Source: Paraburkholderia dioscoreae (GTDB taxonomy: Bacteria; Pseudomonadota; Gammaproteobacteria; Burkholderiales; Burkholderiaceae). From it: a stretch of DNA of 64,000 nucleotides. The DNA lies in NCBI RefSeq assembly GCF_902459535.1, contig NZ_LR699554.1:2666001-2730000 (forward strand), read 5' to 3'. The translations under genes and the position numbers were made by a program. The number at the start of each line of letters is the position of its first letter. The first letter of the stretch is position 1. Below, piece after piece: positions 15,635 to 24,368 of the stretch. The notes under the pieces are model-generated. The model searched no databases. It was not told the origin of the DNA and saw only the letters and a program-made list of their open reading frames with translations.

Positions 15635-17088
15635 GGATTGCTTTGCGGCACGGCGCACCATTTATTGCCGAGGTCCGCGTCCGACAACGCGTCGGCAAAG
15701 TCAGCCGGACTGGCGGGATGGCTGAACAGGTGGCCCTGCAACATATCGCAACCCATCTCGAAGAGAACCGTTGCCTGCTCGCGCGTTTCCACGCCCTCGG
15801 CTGTCGCCGTCATACCGAGGGCGTGCGCCATTGTCACCACTGCATGCGTGATCGCGACCGACTCGCGATCGTGCGGCAGACCCTGAATGAAAGAGCGATC
15901 GATCTTCAGGTTGTGCAAGGCGAAGCGCTTCAGATACGACAGCGACGCATAGCCCGTACCGAAGTCGTCGATAGAAAGCTTGACGCCAAGCTCCGCAAGC
16001 GCCGTCACGGTTGCCGACACAGCCGGGTCGTCCGGCATCAACACACGCTCAGTGATTTCCAGTTGCAGCGCCGATGCATCGAGCCCGCTGCGTTCAAGGC
16101 ACGCGGCAACGTGCCGCACGAGATGTTCGTTGAACTGCAGTGGCGAAATATTCACGGAGACAGCGACATGCGGCGCGAAGCTCCAACGCCATTGACCGGC
16201 CTGAGCGCAGGCCTGTTCCAGCACCCAGTCGCCAATGCTCTCCATCAGGCCGCCCTCTTCGGCAACCGGGATGAACTCGGCGGGTGCGACGTCGCCCAAC
16301 TCGCTGTTGCTCCAGCGCAGCAGCGCTTCGGCGCCCACCGTCTCGCCCGAAGCACTGTCGACTATCGGTTGATAAACGAGCTTCAATTCACCGGCGGCGC
16401 GCGCGTGGCGCAATAACGCTTCGATCCTGAAGCGGCGTTGCAACTGGCATTGCATATCTTTCGTAAAAAATTGCGCGCGGCCGCGGCCGTACTGCTTTGC
16501 ATGACGCATTGCCGAGCCGGCGTCGCGAATCAGTGCGGAAGCGTCGCGAGGTTCATGGACAGAGAGGGCAATGCCGATCGACACGCTCACGTAATACTCC
16601 GCGCCGGCGACCTCGAACGGCGCCGTGAACAGGTCGAAGATTCGCCGCGCGAATGCGCCAGGCGCAAGCGGGTTGCCGTGGTCATCGACGACGATAATAA
16701 AGCCCTCGCCACCAATCCGGCCCAGCAGACCGTGTTGACCGATCAATCCGGCGAGCCGGCTCGCGGCGTCGCGCAAGACGCTGTCGCCGAGATCATAGCC
16801 ACCGATATCGTTGATCCTGCCGACGCCATCAAGATTGACTGACAGTACGGCAATGCGTGCGGCACGCGGCGATTTCAGCAACTGCTGAAGGCATTCGGCA
16901 ATGTAGACGCGGTTGTGCAAACGGGTGAGCGAATCCAGTACCAGCGCGTAGCCCGAGTGGTGAATAGCGTTCGGCCGGACAGTATTCGAACTATAGCGCA
17001 CAGGAAGTGCAGCCTCCTCGTGAGGCAAGCAGGAGACTGAATCCTGCGCACTCGCTTTCATACGCGCAACGGTCGCTGGGTCGATCAT
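15631..17088 (-). CDS. GGDEF-EAL protein; likely c-di-GMP phosphodiesterase with degenerate GGDEF
   Basis: A 485-residue cytoplasmic signalling protein with no membrane helix or sensory domain beyond a short N-terminus. The GGDEF domain (about residues 50-200) carries GGEGF at 126-130 in place of GG(D/E)EF, so cyclase activity is doubtful. The EAL domain (about 225-475) keeps EALLRW, NISPLQFNEHL, EITERV, DDFGTG, KIDRSFI and AEGVET, so c-di-GMP hydrolysis is likely. The ATG at 17088 follows AGGAG 8 bases away and is preferred over an upstream ATG giving a 58-residue extension without family features. It is convergent with the aldo/keto reductase; stop codons overlap. Confidence 0.87.
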   Translation of the reverse strand: MIDPATVARMKASAQDSVSCLPHEEAALPVRYSSNTVRPNAIHHSGYALVLDSLTRLHNRVYIAECLQQLLKSPRAARIAVLSVNLDGVGRINDIGGYDLGDSVLRDAASRLAGLIGQHGLLGRIGGEGFIIVVDDHGNPLAPGAFARRIFDLFTAPFEVAGAEYYVSVSIGIALSVHEPRDASALIRDAGSAMRHAKQYGRGRAQFFTKDMQCQLQRRFRIEALLRHARAAGELKLVYQPIVDSASGETVGAEALLRWSNSELGDVAPAEFIPVAEEGGLMESIGDWVLEQACAQAGQWRWSFAPHVAVSVNISPLQFNEHLVRHVAACLERSGLDASALQLEITERVLMPDDPAVSATVTALAELGVKLSIDDFGTGYASLSYLKRFALHNLKIDRSFIQGLPHDRESVAITHAVVTMAHALGMTATAEGVETREQATVLFEMGCDMLQGHLFSHPASPADFADALSDADLGNKWCAVPQSNP

Positions 17089-17373
17089 CTTGGCACTCCT
17101 GTGCTTAACCCTTCGTGCAGGGAGAATAGCCTGAAAGGCGTCGGTCAATTGCAACAGTGCCGACCGCCTCGGCCGCCGTACATGAGCGAAAAGCTCGAAT
17201 ACGCATAGCGGATTGACAGATGGAACAGGAGCATGGAGACTTCGGCGAACGGCATGATACAAACACCCCGGGGGCGGGAAGTCGTGATAGTGCTGTCACG
17301 ATATCCCAGCGCCGTCTGTGCGCAAATGGCTTGCGTGAGTGAACGCGTAAAGCAAAGGTGAACACGTGGCCGT

Positions 17374-18348
17374 ATGCCGCACGAACCACACAATCAAATG
17401 AAAATTCATCAGTTACGTGCGCTTGTCGCCATCGCCGACGCGGGCAGCGTCCGCGGGGCCGCGAAGCTGCTCAATTCCTCGCCCGCCGCCATCACTCAAA
17501 GTCTTCAATGTCTGGAGGAAGCCGTACGAATGCAACTCGTCGCACGCACTTCATCAGGCGTGACACTGACGGAATGCGGGCAGGCACTGCTGACACATGC
17601 GCGGCTTATCGTCGCGCAAATGACGCGTGCGCATCAAGCCGTCGACGCGATGCGAGGCGATCCGCACGGACGCCTCTCTATCGCCGTGACGGCATGGGTT
17701 GCGATGACGTTTCTCCCGGAGGCGGCTGCACGCTTTCGCGAAAGGATGCCGGACATCCAGTTGGAAGTATTCGAGGGCCTGCTCGCAATCGCCAACCCGC
17801 GTTTGCGCGACGGCAGCCTCGACATCTATGTCGGCAGGCAAACGCCGGGAACGGCTAACTACGAATTCAATTACCAGCCGCTGTTTTCTTCGAGCCTGGC
17901 GGTTGTCGCGCGGCAGGATCACCCGCGCGCGGACAGCCGGTCGCTGACCGATCTGCTCGATCTCGACTGGCTCGTCACACTGGACCCCGAAACAGAAGGA
18001 CAGGCGCCATACAGGATGTTCGCCCGGCACGGCTTACCCGCTCCGCGCAGCATTCACTTTCTTCACTCGTTGACCGTCGCCGTGCCGTTGCTCAAGCGCA
18101 TGGACATGGTCAGCATCTTTCCGTGGCCGCTCATCGAGCTATGCGCAGCCCGCGACGGCCTATGCGCGATCCCTGTGCGAGAGCAGCTCGACGAGTCGAC
18201 GGTCGGGATCATCACGCGCGCGGGTCAGCCTTCGGACGCGGCAGCGAGTTGCTTTACCGACTGCCTGATCGAGACGATCCGCGACGAATCATGGGTCCGA
18301 ACGCCGGACATTCTCCGCGCAGCGCATTCGGTGGAAATACTGGTTTAG
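17374..18348 (+). CDS. LysR-family regulator
   Basis: A 324-residue LysR regulator. The helix-turn-helix begins MKIHQLRALVAIADAGSVRG and runs to MQLVARTSSGVTLTECGQALL; the effector domain contains ERMPDIQLEVFEGLLAIA and DGSLDIYVGRQ, the wording of the TsaR/AbgR-like aromatic or sulfonate regulators. An ATG 24 bp downstream (17398) gives the canonical N-terminus and is an equally likely start. No obvious target is adjacent: upstream is the divergent GGDEF-EAL gene, downstream a convergent symporter operon separated by a bidirectional-looking terminator. Confidence 0.85.
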   Translation: MPHEPHNQMKIHQLRALVAIADAGSVRGAAKLLNSSPAAITQSLQCLEEAVRMQLVARTSSGVTLTECGQALLTHARLIVAQMTRAHQAVDAMRGDPHGRLSIAVTAWVAMTFLPEAAARFRERMPDIQLEVFEGLLAIANPRLRDGSLDIYVGRQTPGTANYEFNYQPLFSSSLAVVARQDHPRADSRSLTDLLDLDWLVTLDPETEGQAPYRMFARHGLPAPRSIHFLHSLTVAVPLLKRMDMVSIFPWPLIELCAARDGLCAIPVREQLDESTVGIITRAGQPSDAAASCFTDCLIETIRDESWVRTPDILRAAHSVEILV

Positions 18349-18422
18349 CGGCCGACGCGCAACCCAGGTCCGGTGGGACCGGCGGAGTTGAGCGCTGGGC
18401 CTCGGAGAAAAGCGCCCACAAT

Positions 18423-18458
18423 AAAAAACGCCGCGAACAACGAAGTTCGCGGCGTTCT
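18423..18458 (-). terminator. Intrinsic terminator of the symporter operon
   Basis: A perfect 12-bp inverted repeat (arms 18427-18438 and 18445-18456, loop of 6) follows the symporter stop and is followed on the minus strand by six T. It could also stop the convergent LysR transcript. Confidence 0.85.
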
Positions 18459-18478
18459 TCCACCTGGCCGTCAATCCG

Positions 18479-19960
18479 TCAGGCAGCAGCCACCACCCTG
18501 CGCGGCGACAGAACCGACACGACAAAACTCACGACGATATTGGCCACCAGCGCGATCAGGCCGATATACACCGGATAGACCGCCTCGCCGAAATGCAGCG
18601 CGAACACCGGCTTGAGGCCTTGGGAAATCGCCAGCCCGGTGCCGATCACAATCCCGACCAGCCAGCCGAGGAACAGACCCGGCGTGTTCAAACGACGCGT
18701 GTACAACGAGAACACGATCGCCGGGAAGATCTGCAGAATCCACACGCCGCCCAGCAGTTGCAGGTCGATCGCGTACTGCGTCGGCAGGAACACGATGAAC
18801 AGCAGCGCACCGAACTTCACGACGAGCGAAACGATCTTCGCCGTGGAAGCCTCGCCTTCAGGCGAGATATTCGGCGAAACGAGCGGACGCCACAAATTGC
18901 GCGTGAACAGATTGGCTGCGCCGATCGACATGATGGCTGCCGGCACCAGCGCGCTGATCGCAATCGCCGCCGCTGCAAAGCCGACGAACCACGACGGGAA
19001 CAGCGTGTTGAACAGCGCCGGCACCATGTCCGAAGCCGACTTCACATGCACGCCGGCCGCGATCGCCATATAGCCGAGTAATGCGATCAGACCCAGCAGC
19101 AACGTATACGCCGGCAGGAAGATCGCATTCTTGCGCACGGTATTCGCCGACGAGGACGACAGCACCGCAGTCATCGTATGCGGATACATGAACGCCGCCA
19201 GCGCGGAGCCCAATGCCAGCGATGCATACGCGGTGAATTGCGTCGGCTTCAGTATGATGCCGGTCGCGCCGCCCTTGGCCTTGAAGTACGTATCGGCCGC
19301 GTCGAACACATGCGCGTAGCCGCCGAGCCTGGCCGGAATCAGCCACACCGCCGCGATCACGACGATGTAGATCATGATGTCCTTCACGAACGCGATCATT
19401 GCCGGCGCGCGCAGGCCGCTCGCATAGGTGTAGAGCGCGAGAATCACGAAGGCGACGATCAGCGGCATTTCGCCGGTCACGCCGAGCCCCTTGATCACCA
19501 CCTGCATGCCCACCAGTTGCAGCGCGATATACGGCATTGTCGCGATAATGCCGGTCAACGCGACCGCTGCCGGGAACCACTTGCCGCCATATTCGCCCTG
19601 CACGTAGTCCGCTGCCGTGATGTGGTTTTTCGCGTGAGCGATCTTCCACAGTTTCGGCATCACCGCGAACACGAACGGATAGACGATGATCGTGTACGGC
19701 AGCGCAAAGAAGCCATACGCGCCCACCGAATAGACCAGCGCGGGCACCGCAATCACCGTATAAGCGGTATAGAAGTCTCCGCCCACGAGGAACCACGAAA
19801 TGACCGTGCCGAACTGGCGGCCGCCGAGACCCCACTCGTGCAACTGCGTGAGATCGCCCCGTTTCCAGCGCGCGGCAAAGAAGCCGATCACCGTGACGAG
19901 AACGAAGAACGCGATAAAGACGGTCATCGCAACCGGATTAACAGGATTCAGATCGTTCAT
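18479..19960 (-). CDS. mctP: MctP-like sodium:solute (monocarboxylate) symporter
   Basis: A 493-residue SSS-family secondary transporter with about 13 membrane helices. The opening (MTVFIAFFVLVTVIGFFAAR, then EWGLGGRQFGTVISWFLVGG and DFYTAYTVIAVPALVYSVGA) matches MctP, a monocarboxylate (lactate, pyruvate, acetate, some amino acids) permease of rhizobia. The ATG at 19960 has an accGAGGtgtc site upstream and overlaps the stop of the DUF3311 gene by 4 bp (ATGA). A divergent cache-type kinase/response-regulator pair lies next door, as in the rhizobial mctSR-mctP arrangement. A terminator follows. The substrate range is inferred from family only. Confidence 0.85.
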   Translation of the reverse strand: MNDLNPVNPVAMTVFIAFFVLVTVIGFFAARWKRGDLTQLHEWGLGGRQFGTVISWFLVGGDFYTAYTVIAVPALVYSVGAYGFFALPYTIIVYPFVFAVMPKLWKIAHAKNHITAADYVQGEYGGKWFPAAVALTGIIATMPYIALQLVGMQVVIKGLGVTGEMPLIVAFVILALYTYASGLRAPAMIAFVKDIMIYIVVIAAVWLIPARLGGYAHVFDAADTYFKAKGGATGIILKPTQFTAYASLALGSALAAFMYPHTMTAVLSSSSANTVRKNAIFLPAYTLLLGLIALLGYMAIAAGVHVKSASDMVPALFNTLFPSWFVGFAAAAIAISALVPAAIMSIGAANLFTRNLWRPLVSPNISPEGEASTAKIVSLVVKFGALLFIVFLPTQYAIDLQLLGGVWILQIFPAIVFSLYTRRLNTPGLFLGWLVGIVIGTGLAISQGLKPVFALHFGEAVYPVYIGLIALVANIVVSFVVSVLSPRRVVAAA

Positions 19961-20154
19961 TTGACACCTCGGTACACGACGTAAATCAGTAGCGAGGTCA
20001 ACGGCACCCACAAGAACTGATACCAGTAAAAGAACGGAAAGCCGGCGAACGAAGGACGCGTGTCGTTATAAAACGGCAGCCACAACAACGCGATGTACGG
20101 GATCAGCAGGATCAGCCATAGCCATGAACGGCCGGCAGGTTGGGAGGTCTCCAC
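19957..20154 (-). CDS. DUF3311 small membrane protein, companion of the symporter
   Basis: A 65-residue protein with two hydrophobic helices (LWLILLIPYIALLWLPFY and FFYWYQFLWVPLTSLLIYVV) joined by a short Pro-rich loop, the DUF3311 pattern. Such proteins are typically encoded just before an SSS-family symporter and probably act as an accessory subunit. Translation starts at GTG, with AGGAG about 8 bases upstream, and the stop overlaps the symporter start (ATGA), so translation is coupled. Confidence 0.85.
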   Translation of the reverse strand: METSQPAGRSWLWLILLIPYIALLWLPFYNDTRPSFAGFPFFYWYQFLWVPLTSLLIYVVYRGVK

Positions 20155-20361
20155 AAACTTCTCCTAAGTCTATTATTGAAGCCGCGCGCCGCGACTCGTG
20201 GTCCGGCACGCGGAAACCGGTTACCTGATATTAGCCGGCAAAACCGGAATGTGCTCTTTGCGCCGCGCAAGCGCGCGACGACAGGCGCAACCGCCCGCAA
20301 GGCGCACTACGCCGCGGGGATGTAGTATTCGCCTTCGTAAGCGTCCTTACAAGCGCGCAAC

Positions 20362-20390
20362 TACGTAAGTCGGATACGTAATACTACGTA
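20362..20390 (+). promoter_or_regulatory. Three TACGTA boxes in the divergent promoter region
   Basis: The palindrome TACGTA occurs at 20362-20367, 20375-20380 and 20385-20390, within 29 bp, between the DUF3311/symporter operon (start 20154) and the sensor kinase (start 20414). The centres are 13 and 10 bases apart, near one helical turn. A TAATAC element inside the cluster could be a -10 box for the kinase gene. These are candidate sites for the adjacent NarL-type regulator. Confidence 0.45.
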
Positions 20391-20413
20391 GCCCGTCGGC
20401 CGTTTTTTCAACG

Positions 20414-21823
20414 ATGAAACTCAAAGCAAAGATTGTCCTGCTGGCCATCGTGCCCTTTCTGGCCGCCATCGCCAGCATTGAAACCGGTGTGCGCCAGGAA
20501 GCCACGGCGCTCGCCGAGACGCAACACACGACCACCCAGGCCGCGTACATGGCCAGCAAGGAAATCGAGCTCAAGCATTACGTCGAGCTTGCCACCACCG
20601 CGATCGCGCCGCTCTACAACGCCGGCCAGGACAATGCGCGCGACGACGCGATGCTGCGCACACGCGCGCTTGAGGTTCTGGAGAAAATGGACTTCGGCAA
20701 GGACGGCTACTTCTTCGTGTATGACATGCATGGCCGTTCGCTGATGCATCCGCGCGAGCCCGACCTCGTGGGGCGCGACCTTTGGGCGCTGCGCGATGCG
20801 CAAGGCGCGCTGACGATCCAGCAACTGCTCGCCGCCGCCTCGCATGGCGGCGGCTATGTGCGCTACCTGTGGCATCGTCCGTCCACGGGCAAGGTGGCGT
20901 CGAAACTCGGCTACGTGGTGCCGCTGGAACGCTGGGGCTGGATGATCGGCACCGGCATCTATCTCGACGACGTGGACAGCACGCTCGCGCATATCGACGA
21001 ACGCGCGGCGGCCAACATCGATCGTACGATGAAATGGATCGACGCGATCGCCGTGGCCGGACTCGCCGTGATCGCGCTGTGCGCGCTCGTGCTCAACGTG
21101 ACCGAATATCGCAGCGCGGACGCCAAACTGAAACGGCTTGCGCAGCAGGTGGTGGAGTCGCAGGAAAACGAACGGGCGCGCCTGTCGCGTGAACTGCACG
21201 ACGGCATCAGCCAGATGATGGTGTCCGTCAAGCTGCTGCTCGAATCCGCGCTGGCGCGCTTCGAGCGCAGCGAAGTGCGCGTGCCCGCGGCCGAAGCCGC
21301 GCTCACCACCAGCCTCACGCGGCTCGGGGACACCTTGCGCGAAGTGCGGCGCATTTCTCACGCGCTGCGTCCGTCGATGCTGGACGACCTCGGTGCGGCG
21401 GCCGCGCTGGAACAACTCACGCGCGAACTCAGCGAGCAGTCCGGCATCGCGATCGGCTTTACACAGATCGCCCACACCCATGCGGCGGTGTTGCCGGACA
21501 CGGTCAATACCGTGCTGTTCCGGATCGCCCAGGAGGCGCTGACGAATATCGTACGTCACGCGCAGGCGTCGAACGCGGCACTCACACTGGAAGTGTCGAG
21601 CGACGCCGTCACGCTGACCATCGCGGACAACGGGCGCGGCTTCGACGTGGCGCATGCCTTCGTTGGCCGGCGCTCGGGCGTGGGACTACGCAATATGCGC
21701 GAACGGCTCGAAGCGCTGGGCGGCACACTGTCGCTCAGTTCCCAAGCCGGCCACACCCTCGTCACCGCGCGCGTCCCGCTCGGATCGACCGAGCCGACAT
21801 TGCCGGCCTTGCAGGAAACCTGA
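20414..21823 (+). CDS. Cache-domain sensor histidine kinase (HisKA_3 type), MctS-like
   Basis: A 469-residue membrane sensor kinase. It has an N-terminal helix (residues 5-22), a periplasmic single-cache domain (about 35-195; GKDGYFFVYDMHGRSLMHP and WGWMIGTGIYLDDVD are typical), a second helix (about 209-228), a HisKA_3 dimerisation domain with phospho-acceptor H262 in SRELHDGISQ, and a HATPase domain (N box QEALTNIVRHA, G boxes NGRGFD and GVGLRNMRERL). No clear ribosome site precedes the ATG. Single-cache domains of this kind often bind small organic acids, which fits control of the neighbouring monocarboxylate symporter. The response regulator follows 2 bp later. Confidence 0.88.
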   Translation: MKLKAKIVLLAIVPFLAAIASIETGVRQEATALAETQHTTTQAAYMASKEIELKHYVELATTAIAPLYNAGQDNARDDAMLRTRALEVLEKMDFGKDGYFFVYDMHGRSLMHPREPDLVGRDLWALRDAQGALTIQQLLAAASHGGGYVRYLWHRPSTGKVASKLGYVVPLERWGWMIGTGIYLDDVDSTLAHIDERAAANIDRTMKWIDAIAVAGLAVIALCALVLNVTEYRSADAKLKRLAQQVVESQENERARLSRELHDGISQMMVSVKLLLESALARFERSEVRVPAAEAALTTSLTRLGDTLREVRRISHALRPSMLDDLGAAAALEQLTRELSEQSGIAIGFTQIAHTHAAVLPDTVNTVLFRIAQEALTNIVRHAQASNAALTLEVSSDAVTLTIADNGRGFDVAHAFVGRRSGVGLRNMRERLEALGGTLSLSSQAGHTLVTARVPLGSTEPTLPALQET

Positions 21824-21825
21824 TA

Positions 21826-22482
21826 ATGAACGACACCTCACCCGCTATTGCCCGCCTGATTCTCGTCGACGATCATCCGCTCGTACGCGACGGCCTGCGC
21901 GCGCGGCTCGAAGCAGTGCGCAACCTCGAAGTCGTCGGCGAAGCCGGCAATGGGCAGGAAGCGCTCGCCCTCGCCGCCAGCGCGGAGCCCCATCTCGTGC
22001 TGATGGACGTCGGCATGAACGGAATGAACGGCATCGCGCTGGCCGGCATGTTTCACGAACGCTTTCCGGCGATTCGCGTTCTCATGCTGTCCATGCACGA
22101 CAATCTCGAGTACGTGACCCAGGCGGTCCGCGCGGGCGCCAGCGGCTACGTGCTCAAGGACTCGCCTGCTACCGAAATCATTCAGGCAATCGGCGCGGTG
22201 CTGGAAGGCAAATCGTTTTTCAGCGCGGGACTGGGGGCACGTCTGATTCAGGCCTCCGCGACGCAATCGCCGGTCGAACGGCTCACACCACGCGAGCGCG
22301 ACATTCTCGACGCGCTCGCCGAAGGCCTGTCGAGCAAACAGATCGCTCAACGCAATGAACTCTCCGTGCGGACAGTGGAAACGCATCGATTGAATCTGAA
22401 ACGCAAGCTCGATATTGAAGGTCAGGCCGAATTGATCAAGTTCGCGGTCGAGAACCGGCGCACACCCAACACCCGGAGTTGA
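21826..22482 (+). CDS. NarL/FixJ-family response regulator, MctR-like
   Basis: A 218-residue response regulator. The receiver domain (residues 10-125) has the acidic pair D15/D16, phospho-acceptor D61 (LVLMDVGMNG) and the conserved Lys (YVLKDSP). The C-terminal LuxR-type helix-turn-helix is at about residues 150-210 (LTPRERDILDALAEGLSSKQ, then SVRTVETHRLNLKRKL). It follows the kinase by 2 bp with an AGGAAA ribosome site, so the two form one operon. The probable target is the divergent symporter operon, possibly through the TACGTA boxes. Confidence 0.9.
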   Translation: MNDTSPAIARLILVDDHPLVRDGLRARLEAVRNLEVVGEAGNGQEALALAASAEPHLVLMDVGMNGMNGIALAGMFHERFPAIRVLMLSMHDNLEYVTQAVRAGASGYVLKDSPATEIIQAIGAVLEGKSFFSAGLGARLIQASATQSPVERLTPRERDILDALAEGLSSKQIAQRNELSVRTVETHRLNLKRKLDIEGQAELIKFAVENRRTPNTRS

Positions 22483-22540
22483 TCAGGATGAAACACACGA
22501 TCCGTTCTTTCAGATTTCCAAAGCGGTTAGCGACTGTCCT

Positions 22541-22945
22541 GTGCCTTTGGGCCCGCTCGAAACGGAGCAGGAATGGCTCGACGACAGCCATTACCGGATC
22601 GAGCGCGGCAATAGCTGTTGGGTGGAAGGCCGCTGCCGTTTGTCGAACGCGTACCTGTACGACGTGGAGATCGCCGACGCCGTGCAGCGGCGCCTGACCA
22701 ACATTAACTTCGCTACGCACTGGCGCGAACAGTCGACGCTGTGGCTGACGCTGCAACGCCGTTTCATCTATGTACAAGGCTGCGTCGCACCGGGTTTCGA
22801 CAAGCGGAGCTTTTTCACCGAACTCGCGAAAACCGCGGACGTCGAGCGCGTGATCGACGACACGACGAACGATCCGCATGCGGCACAACTCCCGTACAGG
22901 ACGCTTGCGGACCCGGATAAACCTGTGCTCAATCCGGGCAATTAG
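22541..22945 (+). CDS. BON-like conserved protein with doubtful start
   Basis: A 134-residue protein from a GTG codon. The middle and end (EIADAVQRRLTNINFATHWR, RRFIYVQGCVAPGFDKRSFF, then AKTADVERVIDDTTND) resemble a BON domain, a small fold that binds phospholipid. The GTG lacks a ribosome site, and the in-frame sequence upstream also reads like protein (THDPFFQISKAVSDCPVPLG) but has no start codon. A well-placed ATG at 22488 with GGAG upstream is in the wrong frame by one base. One extra A after ATGAAA would join them. So the gene may carry a single-base deletion or a sequencing error near its start. It is convergent with cardiolipin synthase. Confidence 0.5.
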   Translation: MPLGPLETEQEWLDDSHYRIERGNSCWVEGRCRLSNAYLYDVEIADAVQRRLTNINFATHWREQSTLWLTLQRRFIYVQGCVAPGFDKRSFFTELAKTADVERVIDDTTNDPHAAQLPYRTLADPDKPVLNPGN

Positions 22946-22961
22946 CGCTTGTATTGCTTCG

Positions 22962-24224
22962 TTATAACTGCGTATCCAGCAGCGGCACGAACTTTTCGAT
23001 CAGCTTTTCAGTGAACGGGCGATGCATCCATGCTTCGAGCGTGACCTGCTGCGACTTCGTTAAATCGTCGGCGAAAATGCTGGTTTGCTGCTTCGCGAAG
23101 TCGCGGTCGTAAATGTTCAGATTCGCTTCGTCGTTGAGCTTGAACGAACGGCTGTCGAAATTGGTGGAGCCGACCGACACCAGATATTCGTCCACCACCA
23201 GCAATTTGCAGTGAAACATGGTCGGTTGATATTCGAACATTTCCACGCCCGCTTTGAGCAGATCGCCCCAGCACGCGCGCGATGCTTCGCGCACGGTGTG
23301 TGTGTCGATGCGTTTTCCGGGCGTGATGATCCGCACTTTCACGCCGCGCTTCGCCGCCTCGACAATGGCATTGATAGTGAGCTTATCGGGGACGAAATAG
23401 GCACTCGCCAGATGAATGGAATGCGTAGCCGCCGTGATCGCCATCAGATACATCAATTGCATATCGTCGCTGCCGCCCGAGGGCGAACTGCTGAACATAT
23501 GCGCGAGCCCGTCGCCCATTGGCTCGATATCGGGGAAATAGGCGGGACCGTGCAGCACATTGCCGGTTGCCTTGACCCAGTTGTCCATGAACACGGCCTG
23601 CATATGGCCGACCACCGAACCCGCTACGCGGAAATGCGTATCGCGCCAATGCTTTTCGTTTTCCGCGTGACCGGTCCACTCCGGCGCAATACCCACACCA
23701 CCCGTAAAACCGATACACCCGTCTATCACCAGCAATTTGCGGTGCGTGCGGTCGTTCATGCGGCCAAGGCCGGTCCAATGAGGCTTGTGATACTGAATCA
23801 CCTCCGCGCCCGCATCGCGAAGCAGACTCAGATAGCGCTTGTCCATTTTCGACGAACCGACCCAGTCGAGCAGTACATGCACCGCGACACCTTCGCGCGC
23901 TTTATCCGCGAGTGCCTGCGCAATCTGCTCGCCGATTTCGCCGGACCAATAAATGAAGGTTTCAAACGTAATGGTTCGACGTGCGCCACGAATGCCCTCC
24001 AGCATCGAAGGAAAAATGCGATCGCCGTTGAGCAGCATCTCGAAGCGATTGCCCGAGATGACCGGCGGCCCGAGCAACAAACCCATTGAACGAAGGAATT
24101 GCGGATCGTCGCTTGCATAGAGGCGTTCGATCTTATGCTCGATCTTCTTCTCACCGCTCGATAAATTGGCAATCACCAATATGATGACGAGCGTGACGAA
24201 CGCGGTAATGGGAATTGCCAGCAT
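22962..24224 (-). CDS. cls: Cardiolipin synthase / phospholipase D-like protein
   Basis: A 420-residue membrane-anchored enzyme with an N-terminal helix (MLAIPITAFVTLVIILVIAN) and two phospholipase D catalytic motifs. Motif 1 is HRKLLVIDGCIGFTGGVGI and motif 2 is HCKLLVVDEYLVSVGSTNFD, both with the HxK(x4)D core. The region between them contains SYFVPD-like strands typical of bacterial ClsA/ClsB. It joins two phosphatidylglycerols, or exchanges a head group, to make cardiolipin. The start at 24224 has a GAGG site; an upstream ATG at 24293 also has one and would add an Arg-rich 23-residue cytoplasmic leader. A possible BON-like protein lies convergent to it. Confidence 0.85.
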   Translation of the reverse strand: MLAIPITAFVTLVIILVIANLSSGEKKIEHKIERLYASDDPQFLRSMGLLLGPPVISGNRFEMLLNGDRIFPSMLEGIRGARRTITFETFIYWSGEIGEQIAQALADKAREGVAVHVLLDWVGSSKMDKRYLSLLRDAGAEVIQYHKPHWTGLGRMNDRTHRKLLVIDGCIGFTGGVGIAPEWTGHAENEKHWRDTHFRVAGSVVGHMQAVFMDNWVKATGNVLHGPAYFPDIEPMGDGLAHMFSSSPSGGSDDMQLMYLMAITAATHSIHLASAYFVPDKLTINAIVEAAKRGVKVRIITPGKRIDTHTVREASRACWGDLLKAGVEMFEYQPTMFHCKLLVVDEYLVSVGSTNFDSRSFKLNDEANLNIYDRDFAKQQTSIFADDLTKSQQVTLEAWMHRPFTEKLIEKFVPLLDTQL

Positions 24225-24368
24225 GCGCGGCCTCGACGCTATTCGGCGGGACGCGTCGCATGCGCGCCCTGCGGTTTGACGGAAACCGGACATCGCCCGG
24301 CCTCTACGACGAACGCAGGACGCATTGCGCGTGCCCGTTGCAGGCCCGCGCCTTGCTACTCGGCGTCA

